Shown: in pieces, positions 1 to 10,633 of the stretch
Layout: the number at the start of each line of letters is the position of its first letter
How positions within the stretch are numbered: the first letter of the stretch is position 1
Assembly (NCBI RefSeq): GCF_964019385.1
Contig: NC_088643.1
Location: 1,319,355 to 1,383,354, forward strand
DNA: 64,000 bases
Reading direction: 5' to 3'
Source of the DNA: Sycon ciliatum
Lineage: Eukaryota; Porifera; Calcarea; Leucosolenida; Sycettidae
Notes under the pieces: generated by a model
Told to the model about the DNA's origin: nothing
The model's input: the letters and a program-made list of their open reading frames with translations, nothing else
Database searches by the model: none
Program-made: the position numbers and the translations under genes

Positions 1-1
1 C

Positions 2-352
2 CAACTGGATGGCCGAGATTTGCATGCTGTAATTGATGAGTGGCTACTCGCATATCGCGCCATTCCCCACCCCGCCACAGGCCTGCCGCCAGCTACCATC
101 ATGTTCATCCGCAGCATCCGGGACACTCTCCCCAGCCTGTGCACGGCCCCAGCACCAGATGCGACCGTCACGGCGAACAAGGAGCATGCGTTCCGCGCCC
201 GCCAATGCGAGGCGGCGAACCACCATCGCAGTGCGCAACCGGCTTCGACCATCACCCTCAAGCCGGGTCAACAAGTTCTGCACAAGAACGAACGGCAGCA
301 CAACAAGCTCGACTTAATCTGGGATCCAAACCCATGGACTGTGGACGAGATG
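2..352 (+). pseudogene. Ty3/gypsy integrase C-terminal remnant
   Basis: The frame open from base 2 reads the typical end of a gypsy integrase: WLLAYRAIPHPATGLPP, then a basic linker, then GQQVLHKN and KLDLIWDPNPWTVDEMTG, the usual C-terminal box. The catalytic core lies outside the window. At about 352 the frame runs straight into sequence found upstream of exon E in the HAT array, so the element was cut by a rearrangement. No LTR is seen here. Confidence 0.75.
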
Positions 353-396
353 ACGGGTCTGTTGTTGTGTGCCTGTATTACTATGATGTCAAGCAG

Positions 397-499
397 AAGA
401 ATTGCAAGAAGGGATGCTCCCAGCCGCAAGCCGGCACCGGCACGGTAGAGAAAGGATTTCGCTGCGCGTGTCCTCACAAAGCTGGAGAAGGCTAAAAAT
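397..499 (+). pseudogene. p300/CBP-like HAT exon E, copy 0 (degenerate)
   Basis: Matches exon E of the other copies (126 bp where intact) but is 103 bp, through a deletion in the K-rich middle that shifts the frame. The donor after AAAAAT (gtaggt) is kept. It is the only exon of copy 0 left; the following 460 bp is the usual E-F intron, cut at the start of the 199-bp MITE near 966. Confidence 0.7.
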
Positions 500-985
500 G
501 TAGGTCCATGGTCTCACTCTTTCTTTGCACTGCGTATACCTGTGTCTCGTGGAGTGCGACGACTGGTTTGATTGCAAATGCATTTTTTAGATTTGTTTCC
601 AACTTGATTGTTTCTTCGGAGTTGAATATCATGAGCAAGAAAATCAGTTTTAGTGCAGCCCTTCACAATCAAAATCAAGCTATGAAATTCTTCTCAAAAG
701 CCTTATTTAGCCATTTTACCCACAATGGCCCTCATGGGAAATTTTGAAATCAATAATTTGGTCGAAATACGCATTTGTGGGAGAATCATGCACCATTGGG
801 AAGGGAAAGCCGTGCATGAAACATGCTTTAGGATAGGGCTGAAACGAGTATCTCGACTATTCAAATATTCATTAATTTAGCTTTGCAGAATGAACATTTG
901 TGAGGTAACGAATATTAGAACTGAATTTTTTTCCCAATATGCTCGACACAAATTTTTACTACAATCAGTTGGTTGCTCCAACGAA
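500..985 (+). other. E-F intron sequence of copy 0, cut inside a MITE end
   Basis: Non-coding sequence shared with 11458-11950, 22903-23390, 57948-58430 and 62966-63440. It ends at about 966-985 with the first bases of the MITE seen complete at 12705-12903 (gttggttgctccaacga), then jumps into a GA repeat that elsewhere precedes exon A. This marks a breakpoint between array units. Confidence 0.65.
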
Positions 986-1003
986 AAGCACACGCGAGAG
1001 AGA

Positions 1004-1092
<89 letters not shown>

Positions 1093-1099
1093 AGGGAGG

Positions 1100-1176
<77 letters not shown>

Positions 1177-1270
1177 TGAGAGTGAGTGAGGGAGAGTGAG
1201 TGAGGGAGGGAGTGAGAGTGAGAGTGAGAGAGAGAGAAAAATACAGAGAAATACGGAGAGATGCAGGGAA

Positions 1271-1301
<31 letters not shown>

Positions 1302-1500
1302 TAGATAGAGATAGATAGAGATAGATAGAGAGAAAGAAAGAAAGACGGAGAGAGTGAGAGTGAGTGAGTGAAAGAGTGAGTGAGAGAAAGAGAGTGAGAG
1401 TGAGTGAGAGATAGTGAGAGAGAAAGTGAGAGTGACAGAGAGAGAGAGTGAGTGAGAGAGAAGGTGAGAGAGAGTGAGAGAGAGAGAGCGGAGAGGGAGT
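986..1500 (+). repeat. (GA)n microsatellite upstream of exon A, copy 1
   Basis: About 500 bp of GA-rich simple repeat with GGGA, GATA and GAGT variants. The same tract lies upstream of exon A in copy 2 (14941-15275), so it was part of the duplicated unit. It makes long spurious open frames and codes for nothing. Confidence 0.9.
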
Positions 1501-1622
1501 ACGACTGGGTTGGTTATTGGGTTATCTGGAATGTGCGAAATCTGGGCATTGATACTGGTCTTATTGTTCACCTGAAGAAAACCTAAATATTTGTTCATGA
1601 CTTTTTCTCTTGTTGTTTGTAG

Positions 1623-1776
1623 CACTGCCGCGCAATGCTCTGGCTACATACCTTGAGGAGAGAATCAACGCTTACCTTACAACTGCTGACACTAACCGTG
1701 AAGCTGGCCACGTTCACATCCGTGTGCTCTCCAGCAGCAAGCAGACAGTGAAGGTCAAAGATGCCACCAAAGAAAA
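1623..1776 (+). pseudogene. p300/CBP-like HAT exon A, copy 1
   Basis: Acceptor tgtttgtag and donor gtaagt bound an open 154-bp exon reading LPRNALATYLEERINAYL and then HVHIRVLSSSKQTVKVKD. This matches the N-terminal KAT11 strand/helix of p300 (YLENRVNEFL; EVFVRVVHAS). It ends in phase with exon B to give KEKFEE. This exon has no lesion of its own, but copy 1 as a whole cannot be intact. Confidence 0.85.
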
Positions 1777-2314
1777 GTAAGTAATGTCTGTTGTTGGTGG
1801 CAGTGGTGATCTGGTGCTGTTGTTGGGTTTTTTTCCCATATATTCCACGCATATTTAGACATAATTATATTGTCGTAAGAGCCCTCTCCAAATCAATCTA
1901 GGGTGTGGCTTTTGTTTATTCACTTTGCTGTATATGACATTCTACCTATCAAGGTTCTGTGCCGTCATAAGGTTTGATCAGCAAATAGTGCACCAAAGAA
2001 TGTGCCAACCATAGTATACCTACTGTATTCTCAAGCCAGAAAAAAAGATCTAAGGGTACTTCAAGAAAACGGGCAGGAATCTCTGGTATGTTTTTCAGTG
2101 TTTTCCTTGTGGCTAGAAGCAATATACTGGGTACCACCTGTCTATCGCTGTGTCCTAGTATTGCTCATTCATATGGACCTCTGTTAGTGCGGAGAGTTTT
2201 CACAAATCATCATACATCTGTCATACAAGCCAGCCTTTTTCATTATACTCAACTCTGTGTGTGTGTTTCTGTGTACATGTGCGTGTATGTGTATGTTTCT
2301 TCCATTAATGCCAG
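1777..2314 (+). other. A-B intron, copy 1
   Basis: About 540 bp of intron, repeated at 15554-16123 and 18925-19497. It contains a TG-rich stretch (tgtgtgtg...gtatgtgtatg) just before the acceptor. No other feature seen. Confidence 0.6.
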
Positions 2315-2467
2315 GTTTGAGGAGCTAAGTGCTACATCTTTCCCAGAGGAGTTTCCTTATGTAGCAAAGTCTGTCTTTGCTTTTGTGGAAATTGATGGCA
2401 AGGACGTGTGCTTCTTTGGCATGATCGTGCATGAGTTTGATTCTGACTGTCCCGAGCCTAATAGGTG
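2315..2467 (+). pseudogene. p300/CBP-like HAT exon B, copy 1
   Basis: Acceptor taatgccag, donor gtaaga. Encodes FEELSATSFPEEFPYVAKSV and FAFVEIDGKDVCFFGMIVHE, matching p300 FAFEEIDGVDLCFFGMHVQE, the substrate/CoA-binding core of KAT11. The B/C joint reads R-W-C-V-Y instead of the R-R-R-V-Y predicted from copy 2, from C-to-T changes on both sides of the intron. That suggests relaxed constraint. Confidence 0.88.
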
Positions 2468-2502
2468 GTAAGATCTATATCCATCTTGTGCTTCTGCTCT
2501 CA

Positions 2503-2750
<248 letters not shown>

Positions 2751-3104
2751 ACTTTGACTTTGTTTAGTTTGCTGTACAAGTGCATGGACTACATGTAACA
2801 CCGTTGACTGCTGAGTGAAATCTCTTCAAGACTTGCTCTCTGTTCTCTGCGTATTTATATTGTAGGTGTGTATACCTTTCGTATCTGGACAGTGTCCATT
2901 TCTTCCGGCCAAAGCAGTTGCGTACTCAAGTGTATTATGAGCTGCTTATTGCCTATAAGAACTATGTAGCTATGCGAGGCTTTGTCGCTGTTAACCTTTG
3001 GGCCTGCCCTCCTGGGAAAAACGAAAACTATATTTTCCACTGTCATCCACCTGGGCAAAGGATGCTCACACATAAGCTTCTACAACTGTGGTACAAGACA
3101 ATGC

Positions 3105-4040
3105 TGTTGTGTAATCGTAGGTGACATTTACGTTTTGTTGTTCTTTCATATTATTAGTAGTTATTATCAGAGTCTAATCAATTCGTTCGTCGTTGTCAGC
3201 GTGTACACGAGGTACTGCTTGCCTTGAGTCAACAACACGGAATTCACGAGTTACGATTGTGCTTACTACGACGTTGCATGTTGTTTGTACATTTACAGTC
3301 ACGTACATGCAGCTTGGCAAGTTGTGTCACGATGCAATGCACACCAATTTATTTCACTACACGTATTTCTCGTAACACATCAATTCTTACTTCGTAGGTG
3401 TTTAGGTCCGGTCTTGCGTGACAGAGGTAGTTACTCTTAGTTAGCTTTCTCCATGATTGATTCTAAGAAACACGGACATTGATTCTAGCTTCGAACTGTT
3501 TCTTCTTTGTCTGCCTGTGCATTTTGTTCTCAAACAAATCCTTCGTTCGATGTGTTTATATTTTCGCGCTCTGCAGATTTGTTTGCCTCGCGCTCAGCTT
3601 TGTTTCCTTTTCTTTGTCAACTGCATTATTATGACGTATGACTTGTGTACGCACTTATCACGTGACCGTTTGACTGCATGCGCTATGCACGCTCTAGGCT
3701 AGTGCATTTGAGCGATCGTAGCGATCCGCTTTCCTTGCCGTTTCGTCTTCTCCGCTTCTTTACTCATTCGAGTCAGTGTCGCTGCACTAGTTTGTTTTGC
3801 AGTTTATCCACGTCGCAGTCGTTCATGGTCGCCATCTTTACATTTGATTTTGATGCGCAGCTGCATGCTGATGCAGCTGCCTTTTTCATTCTTTCGATGA
3901 TCTTCTTTTCCAAGTTTATACTGAATCTACTGTATGTATTCTCTCACCCAAGTTTGCAACGGTTGTCGGTTGTAGCATGCCAAGGGTTGGATGCAGGGGT
4001 GGTTAATTAAGCTAGTAGTAGTAGAAACAATTCAGTAACA
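3105..4040 (+). repeat. 5' LTR of gypsy-like element 1
   Basis: 936 bp, TGTTGTGTAATC...AGTAACA, one mismatch to 8435-9370. It carries short open frames identical in both LTRs, not thought to be genes. An LTR normally supplies promoter and poly(A) signal. Confidence 0.92.
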
Positions 4041-4041
4041 A

Positions 4042-4062
4042 GTGGTACCGAAACCCGATCGA
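4042..4062 (+). promoter_or_regulatory. Primer binding site, gypsy-like element 1
   Basis: tggtaccgaaacccg starts three bases past the LTR end. TGG at this place pairs with the CCA end of a priming tRNA. The tRNA species was not identified. Confidence 0.6.
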
Positions 4063-4183
4063 ACAGAGCCTCAGGACCGGTCGAGTGCTCGTGTAGAACT
4101 GCAGGAGGCAGTCGAGTGAATTTGAGTATTTGTAGTGTTTGTGGTGTTGGTTTGAGCTACACCAGTGCAGTGGCAGTGTAACC

Positions 4184-7100
4184 ATGGCATCCATCAAAAT
4201 GGATGGTTACTTGAGGGCGTTCAAAGGAAAAGGCGAAGACTTCCAGTTGTTTTGGAGGAAGTTTTTGGTTCTGTGCCGATTACAGAAACTGTCGACGGAA
4301 ACCGACCGCATGGCATCGTTGCCATTGTTTTTGGATGGTGATGCCTTCCACCTGTTTGAGCAGTTGTCTGATACTGACAAGGCCAGTGAATCAGCAGTAA
4401 AGAAGGCCCTGGAGTCTGCTTACACCATGACCCCGGCGGATGCGTTCCGCCAATTTAAAGCGCGGACGCTCCGTGACGATGAGCCCGTGGATACCTACGT
4501 CACCGACCTGAAGCGCTTATTGGCGCTGTCCGGCCACACATGTGCCGACGACAAGGATATGGTGTTGCTCGAGCAATTGTTGGATGGCCTGTCCTTGGAC
4601 TATGGACGGCAGGTGCGCATGGCGAGCATGGAGTCAGACCTGACTGTCACTAAGTGCGTCGCCAAAGTCCGTGCTCTGCGATCTACGGACGACTCCTGCC
4701 GCAAGCGTGCCAGTGTATCGGGAGCTGTTGCCGCTGCTGCTCCGGAACTTCGCCAGTCCAGTGTGTTGTGCTTCAACTGCAATGAGGTTGGGCACGTCCA
4801 GCGCAACTGTCCACATCGCCGGTACCAGAAGGGCGGACGGCAGCAGAGGGGCAATGAGAAGCCACGCCCTCCGCCCAAGGAGCAGAGACCGCTTATGTGC
4901 TTCTTTTGCGATCAAGAGGGCCACATGAAGAGGGACTGTCGGTTGCGCCGCAAGTTCCTCGCCTCTTTGGCACAGTCCTCGGCAGCAGCTGCAGAGCCAG
5001 TGCAGTCTGACAGGTGCCTGTGCATGGCGAATTTGGCACGGCCGGGATTGCCAAAGGTCTTTGTTGATGTGTCCTGTGACACTGCATCGGGAGTCCGTGT
5101 GCGGTCCGTCATAGACACTGGTTCTACCCGGACGTTGGTGACGTCAGCACTTGTCGACCAGCTCGGGACTCCTGTGACGGCCCACACGGGCCAACCAGTG
5201 GTGGCGCTGGATGGCCAACCCTTGCGTATCCTGGGCAGTGCGCTGTTGAAGTTCGTCCGGGAAGATGATTGTGTCAGTATCCCCGCTGTCGCCATGGAGG
5301 TTCTCGTCGTTCCAAGTCTGTCTGTGGTCGGCACTGATGTTCTGCTCGGGTCTGACACTATTGCGCAGTGTGGGGGTCTGCACCTGCGCTACGATGACGA
5401 TGGCAGCTTGTGCTGCGTGACGCTCGGCCAGCATGCCGACGTGACAGCTGGTGTGGCCGACGTTCCACTGCGGCATGTCAGCTGTCAGACCGACGGGGAC
5501 GACATCATCCTGACGTCCGACGATGGGTCAGTACGTTGGGACGCCACGCAGCGTTGCTGGACCCTCAACTGGCAATGGCGAGATGGCAAGCCACCGCATG
5601 CACCAGTCGGCCACGGGATCGGTGAGTATTCCCGCTCCAAACTGACAGACGAAGAAGAGCGCAAGTTTGGTGCAGAGATCCAGGGCTGGATCGATGCTGG
5701 GTGGATGGTGCCTCACGATGAGGCTGTTCATGGTGCTCCGGAATGCGTCTTGCCGTTGTTGGCAGTCAGCCAGCCGCACAAGGCCAGCACACCTGTCCGT
5801 CCTTGTCTGGACTACCGGCTACTGAACGAACGACTGATCTCAAGTCCTGGTCTAGACGCCCCAGCATGTGCCGAGACGCTGCGGTCGTGGCGCGTCAAGG
5901 GCCCTGATGGTTATGTCCTGGTTGATCTGAAGAAGGCATACCTTCAAGTTCGTGTTCACCCTGATCTGCTGCGCTACCAGGTCGTGGTATGGCGAGGTCG
6001 CTCTTACGTCATGACGCGGATGGGATTCGGGCTGAACATTGCGCCGAAATTTATGGACATCATTGTGCGCTGGGTGACTCGAGAGTTTGATGACGTCGAC
6101 AACTATATTGACGACGTTCGTGTACCTGTTGCCCTGACAGAGACGGTGACTGCGCGCCTGGCTAGCTATGGGCTGGAGACCAAGCCGGCGGAACCAATGC
6201 CTACTTCTCGTGTTCTCGGCTTGCAGTTGTCAACGCCGCCAGATGGCCGTACTGAGTGGCGCCGCCGTGACGGAGTCAAGACAGCGTTTGATGAGCCACT
6301 CACCAAGCGCAAGGTGTTTCAGTGGTGTGGGCGTCTCACCAGCCATTACCCCGTCGTTGGTTGGCTGCGGCCCGCGTGCAGTATGGCGAAGCGTTTGGCA
6401 TGCCTAGAGAGTCGCGGCTGGGACGACACGGTGTCACCTGAGTTGCTGCAGATATGTGTTGACCTGCAGCAAAGGCTCCACAATCATGATCCGGTGCGTG
6501 GTGTATGGCATGCGGATCTGACCAGTTCTGCTACTGTGTGGTGCGATGCTTCGGACCTTGCCCTCGGTGCGTCGTTGGAGATCGGGGGTGACGGGGTTGA
6601 AGATGGCACGTGGATGCGCCAAGTCAGCGATCGTCGCCACATCAACGTGGCTGAGTTGGACGCGGCCATCAAGGGCGTCAAGCTTGCAGTGTCATGGAAT
6701 GTGCGGGATTTGCTGGTCAAAACCGACTCCAAGACAGTCGCTGCCTGGTTGGACCAAGTGTTCACCAATGCCCAGCGAGTGCGGACTAAGGGATTGAATG
6801 ATGTTCTCATTCAACGGCGTCTCCAGGTCCTTGCTGATCTACTCGATGTAACTGGTTTACGTGCACGAATCGAGTGGGTGCCCAGTGCAGAGAACCGCGC
6901 CGACGTTCTCACCCGTGTTCCGGACCTGTGGAATCAGCGTGCCAAGTCGTTGTTGCAGCGTGCTGAGCAGCCGCCTGATGTTCCTGAGCCGCCGCCTGCT
7001 GCTGATCCGGATGAGTGTGTCGCCGCTGCGCCAAGTGTCCACCTGCCGTGTGCACTTCGTTTGACCGACATTACCGCAGCTCAGGCCGATGACGCTACGC

Positions 7101-8416
7101 TACAGTCCGTCATCAGTGGCCTTCAACATGATCAGCCACTACCCAGTGAGTACCGTAATGTTCGTACGCAGTTGTTGCTTGATGATGGTGTATTGTATCG
7201 GTCTGTCAAATCGCCTGTTGATGGCATTGTGATAGTTCCTGTTGTGCCTGCTGCGTTAGTCTCTGCTGTGGTTTCTAATGCTCATGAAGTGTCTGGTCAT
7301 GGCTCTTGGGAGAAGATGTACTATATGTTGCGTCAGTGCTGCTTCTTTCCTGGTCTTGCGTCTGTGTGTCAGAGTTTTGTGTCTCAGTGTTTGCAATGCA
7401 GTGCTGCTAACCCTCGTCGTGGTCCGTCTGTTGCTGCTTCGCGTCATGCTATTTCTGGTCGCCCATGGGGTGAGGTGGTGTTAGATGTTCTAGAGCTTGG
7501 CTCGAGTAATGGTTCCCCCTTTCATTGTGTCTTGGTGTGTGTTGACACTTTCACCAAGTGGGTTGAAATTGCTCCGCTACAGCGCCATGATGCTGCTTCT
7601 GTTGCTGCTGCTTTTGTGCGGATGTGTCAGGTCTGGGGTGCACCAGATAGTGTTCGTACGGATAATGGTACGGAATTTTGCAATGCCATTGTGTCTTCCC
7701 TGTTTTCGGTTATGGGTGTTACTGTTCGTACTGGTGCTGTGCGTCACCCGCAATCACAAGGGTCTGCGGAGCGCATGAATCGCACTGTGCTCGGGCTGAT
7801 GCGCAAGGTTTTAGATTCGTCCACTGGTGATTGGCTGTTGGACCTTGATATGCTCTTGTACTGCTACCGTAATCGCCCCCATAGTGCAACTGGTCTGTCG
7901 CCCATGCAAGCTATGGTTGGTTGGCAGCCACCTCATCTGTTAATTGCATCCGAGCCATTGCTGTACTCGGCGAGTCATTGGGTGGATACCCTGTCTGCTC
8001 GTTCAGCACGCATTCGAGATTTGGTGGATGATGCTTTGTCCCGAACAGACTTTATCGAGCCCGTCCAACCGTGCCCTTACCAGGTTGGTGATTGTGTCCT
8101 GTTGTTGCGTCCTGACCGTCACCAGAAACGTCAGTCTGCTTTCGAGGACGGTTGGGTTGTACAGTCTGTTGTTTCACCCTCCACTGTTAGTATTTCGAAG
8201 CCTGGTCGTCGCGACAAGACTGTCAATGTCGCCCTGTTGAAGTCTGTTCCCGTTCGTGAGCCTGCTGTTCTTAATGTTCCAGCTCCTGTTGTTGCTGAGT
8301 TGCCCGAGGAGGAGGAATCGCTAGTCAGTCTAGATTGGCCTATTCCTGTCGTTCAGCATGGTTATGGGTTGCGCGATCGTGCTTCGATTCGCCCCCCTGT
8401 TCGCCTCTCCTTGTAA
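4184..8416 (+). CDS. Gag-Pol polyprotein of gypsy-like element 1
   Basis: Single intact frame of about 1410 residues, starting at an ATG in good context (accATGg); the frame is open further upstream. In order: gag; two CCHC knuckles (about 195 and 238); aspartic protease VIDTGST (about 310); RT with VLVDLKKAYLQV (about 580) and a YIDD box (about 639); RNase H (WCDASD about 784, TDSK, ENRADVLTR); integrase with an HHCC finger (about 1033-1070) and D-D-E at about 1116 (CVDTFTKW), 1159 (DNGTEF) and 1194 (SAERMN). The RT is unlike the common YLDD/YVDD gypsy type, so its clade is uncertain. All catalytic motifs checked are present. Confidence 0.92.
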   Translation: MASIKMDGYLRAFKGKGEDFQLFWRKFLVLCRLQKLSTETDRMASLPLFLDGDAFHLFEQLSDTDKASESAVKKALESAYTMTPADAFRQFKARTLRDDEPVDTYVTDLKRLLALSGHTCADDKDMVLLEQLLDGLSLDYGRQVRMASMESDLTVTKCVAKVRALRSTDDSCRKRASVSGAVAAAAPELRQSSVLCFNCNEVGHVQRNCPHRRYQKGGRQQRGNEKPRPPPKEQRPLMCFFCDQEGHMKRDCRLRRKFLASLAQSSAAAAEPVQSDRCLCMANLARPGLPKVFVDVSCDTASGVRVRSVIDTGSTRTLVTSALVDQLGTPVTAHTGQPVVALDGQPLRILGSALLKFVREDDCVSIPAVAMEVLVVPSLSVVGTDVLLGSDTIAQCGGLHLRYDDDGSLCCVTLGQHADVTAGVADVPLRHVSCQTDGDDIILTSDDGSVRWDATQRCWTLNWQWRDGKPPHAPVGHGIGEYSRSKLTDEEERKFGAEIQGWIDAGWMVPHDEAVHGAPECVLPLLAVSQPHKASTPVRPCLDYRLLNERLISSPGLDAPACAETLRSWRVKGPDGYVLVDLKKAYLQVRVHPDLLRYQVVVWRGRSYVMTRMGFGLNIAPKFMDIIVRWVTREFDDVDNYIDDVRVPVALTETVTARLASYGLETKPAEPMPTSRVLGLQLSTPPDGRTEWRRRDGVKTAFDEPLTKRKVFQWCGRLTSHYPVVGWLRPACSMAKRLACLESRGWDDTVSPELLQICVDLQQRLHNHDPVRGVWHADLTSSATVWCDASDLALGASLEIGGDGVEDGTWMRQVSDRRHINVAELDAAIKGVKLAVSWNVRDLLVKTDSKTVAAWLDQVFTNAQRVRTKGLNDVLIQRRLQVLADLLDVTGLRARIEWVPSAENRADVLTRVPDLWNQRAKSLLQRAEQPPDVPEPPPAADPDECVAAAPSVHLPCALRLTDITAAQADDATLQSVISGLQHDQPLPSEYRNVRTQLLLDDGVLYRSVKSPVDGIVIVPVVPAALVSAVVSNAHEVSGHGSWEKMYYMLRQCCFFPGLASVCQSFVSQCLQCSAANPRRGPSVAASRHAISGRPWGEVVLDVLELGSSNGSPFHCVLVCVDTFTKWVEIAPLQRHDAASVAAAFVRMCQVWGAPDSVRTDNGTEFCNAIVSSLFSVMGVTVRTGAVRHPQSQGSAERMNRTVLGLMRKVLDSSTGDWLLDLDMLLYCYRNRPHSATGLSPMQAMVGWQPPHLLIASEPLLYSASHWVDTLSARSARIRDLVDDALSRTDFIEPVQPCPYQVGDCVLLLRPDRHQKRQSAFEDGWVVQSVVSPSTVSISKPGRRDKTVNVALLKSVPVREPAVLNVPAPVVAELPEEEESLVSLDWPIPVVQHGYGLRDRASIRPPVRLSL

Positions 8417-8434
8417 ATTCACCTGGGGGAGAGG

Positions 8435-9370
8435 TGTTGTGTAATCGTAGGTGACATTTACGTTTTGTTGTTCTTTCATATTATTAGTATTTATTATCAG
8501 AGTCTAATCAATTCGTTCGTCGTTGTCAGCGTGTACACGAGGTACTGCTTGCCTTGAGTCAACAACACGGAATTCACGAGTTACGATTGTGCTTACTACG
8601 ACGTTGCATGTTGTTTGTACATTTACAGTCACGTACATGCAGCTTGGCAAGTTGTGTCACGATGCAATGCACACCAATTTATTTCACTACACGTATTTCT
8701 CGTAACACATCAATTCTTACTTCGTAGGTGTTTAGGTCCGGTCTTGCGTGACAGAGGTAGTTACTCTTAGTTAGCTTTCTCCATGATTGATTCTAAGAAA
8801 CACGGACATTGATTCTAGCTTCGAACTGTTTCTTCTTTGTCTGCCTGTGCATTTTGTTCTCAAACAAATCCTTCGTTCGATGTGTTTATATTTTCGCGCT
8901 CTGCAGATTTGTTTGCCTCGCGCTCAGCTTTGTTTCCTTTTCTTTGTCAACTGCATTATTATGACGTATGACTTGTGTACGCACTTATCACGTGACCGTT
9001 TGACTGCATGCGCTATGCACGCTCTAGGCTAGTGCATTTGAGCGATCGTAGCGATCCGCTTTCCTTGCCGTTTCGTCTTCTCCGCTTCTTTACTCATTCG
9101 AGTCAGTGTCGCTGCACTAGTTTGTTTTGCAGTTTATCCACGTCGCAGTCGTTCATGGTCGCCATCTTTACATTTGATTTTGATGCGCAGCTGCATGCTG
9201 ATGCAGCTGCCTTTTTCATTCTTTCGATGATCTTCTTTTCCAAGTTTATACTGAATCTACTGTATGTATTCTCTCACCCAAGTTTGCAACGGTTGTCGGT
9301 TGTAGCATGCCAAGGGTTGGATGCAGGGGTGGTTAATTAAGCTAGTAGTAGTAGAAACAATTCAGTAACA
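8435..9370 (+). repeat. 3' LTR of gypsy-like element 1
   Basis: 936 bp, one visible mismatch to the 5' LTR. It follows a purine tract (acctgggggagagg) 18 bp after the gag-pol stop. Confidence 0.92.
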
Positions 9371-9407
9371 ATGCTGGACAGTGCAGTAAATTGTTATCGA
9401 GTTTCGC

Positions 9408-10138
9408 GTAAGTGCTCTAAATCAACTCATTTTCGTTGGCGATTTAATTTCGCTGATTCCGCCGCTTGGTGCCAATTGGCCAAAATTAACCGCAGGCCAA
9501 AATTTGTCATCGAGGCAAATGATGCATAATTCAGCCATGGCTGCACGTGAGGGCAACAACTATTGAACGATCTTTTCTAAATCTGCCAAAGTTTCTCACC
9601 GGCGAAAATTTGTTGATTTCCAGAGTAGCAAGAGTAGCTATGTGCCACCGATACCTCATCCAAAGGTTATCCAACACCATGGAAGTTTATACAGATGATC
9701 CCAGTGCACCGAAAGGGTATCGTTAGTGTAGCGTTAGTGATCTACGTATTGAATTTATGACAGTTGCGCACCGAAAGGGTATCCAACGCACACATGCATC
9801 AATGTACACTACATAGTACCTTCCGTTACAATTTGAAATAACTTCATGACAATTTGAATCAACTTCATGACATCTTTCTAGTGCTTCTGATCTGTGAATC
9901 TATGTGAATGAGCAAGCAGACATTTGTATGTATTAGTAGTAATTTCGCACGTTACATTTCAAACAAGGATATTGTACTATACTGTTCAAACTAGCTACAC
10001 GCCGTACTGCTCTAGCTTATAGGTTGTACTCCGATAAATCGACTGTAAGCGTAGCAGTTAACCATTAAGGTGAAAACCGTAGCCGTTTGATCCCTATTGT
10101 TATACTGGCAATCTAATGTCACTTTTTTGATCTTTCAG
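9408..10138 (+). other. C-D intron, copy 1
   Basis: About 730 bp of intron matching 17371-18212, 20743-21603 and 60978-61657, with internal deletions relative to them. No separate gene seen. Confidence 0.55.
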
Positions 10139-10275
10139 GATATTCACCAGTCTAAACTTCAAGATCAAGTCAGCGTACCAACCGATATACCATAATTTGA
10201 GGGTGATCACTGGCCTTACGTGTTTGAGCAGATGGTCCAGGAGGAAAAGGGGAGAAAATCGCAGCTGAGGCCGAG
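10139..10275 (+). pseudogene. p300/CBP-like HAT exon D, copy 1 (stop and frameshift)
   Basis: Acceptor gatctttcag, donor gtatgc. In other copies the exon reads MPYFEGDYWPNV, matching p300 LPYFEGDFWPNVLEE. Here the Tyr codon is TAA (ccataattt), and one base is missing in the EEKAEK segment. Confidence 0.88.
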
Positions 10276-10473
10276 GTATGCATTATCTTCTGTGTAGAGC
10301 AGGACTGATGGTTTACACCTCTCTCTCTCTCCCGAATTCAACTACATCTCAAACATTTTACCATTGGTTGGTATGCATTTTGGGCGCCGGCCGCTGTTCG
10401 TTTTATGGTTGTTGGTAATTTGTCTTTTTTCAATGCCGCTGAGATGATGGAGTGCATGGGATGAAGGTGACAC

Positions 10474-10633
10474 ATTCGGCAATAATTATAAGAAAGTTCG
10501 TTGCTCTCAATTTTCGAACTTGCACCTTTCCCACTTTTCTGTTCAGTGGACTCGTTATGTTATTACGGAAAAGTGGGAGAGGTGCAAGCTCGAACATTGA
10601 CAGCAACGAACTTTCTTATAATTATCGCCGAAT
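10474..10633. repeat. 160-bp foldback/hairpin element (array copy 1)
   Basis: Two arms of about 65 bp are inverted (attcggcaataattataag ... cttataattatcgccgaat), with a short centre, giving a near-perfect hairpin. Same element at 18542-18705, 21933-22092 and 61986-62145. Probably a MITE carried in the D-E intron since before duplication. Confidence 0.8.

Larger units (their letters stand above)
3105..9370 (+). mobile_element. Full-length gypsy-like LTR retrotransposon in a HAT exon
   Basis: Two 936-bp LTRs (TG...CA) flank one gag-pol frame. The target duplication is atgc (3101-3104, 9371-9374; aatgc if the terminal A is counted). Copies 2, 3 and 5 give the empty or near-empty site. By eye the LTRs differ at one base (G at 3160, T at 8490), so insertion is recent. 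A purine-rich tract ending gggggagagg precedes the 3' LTR and a TGG-starting primer site lies just after the 5' LTR. It could still be active. Confidence 0.93.
2866..9407 (+). pseudogene. p300/CBP-like HAT exon C, copy 1, split by an LTR element
   Basis: Acceptor tattgtag at 2865. Reads SYLDSVHFFRPKQLRTQVYY, then LWACPPGKN, IFHCHPPGQR and LWYKTML, matching the p300 segment that holds W1436 and Y1467. At 3104, inside the codons after WYKTM, a 6266-bp LTR element is inserted. The exon resumes at 9371 with GGACAGTGCAG and ends at donor gtaagt (9408). The resumed part also lacks 8 bp present in the other copies, so it would be frameshifted even without the insertion. Confidence 0.88.

Noticed and set aside
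380-499. Reading exon E as the ZZ finger (VCLYCYDVKQKN resembles LCITCYNTKN)
   Set aside because: The ZZ start is clearly in exon F (YRCNTC...HCPVCD), exon E lies before F, and the end of E fits the helix that precedes F. The resemblance also lies upstream of the chosen acceptor with stops in frame.
890-1625. Long open frames in the GA/CT tracts (R/E or L/S repeats)
   Set aside because: They are pure products of simple repeats, open in several frames on both strands, with no other coding sign.
3193-4010. Three short plus-strand frames, identical at 8523-9340
   Set aside because: They are identical because they lie in the two LTRs of one element; no known domain and poor composition.
7108-7130. 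Reverse CTGATGA (cgtcatcagtgg) as a hammerhead on the minus strand
   Set aside because: Lies in coding sequence of the gypsy-like element and lacks stem II and GAAA.
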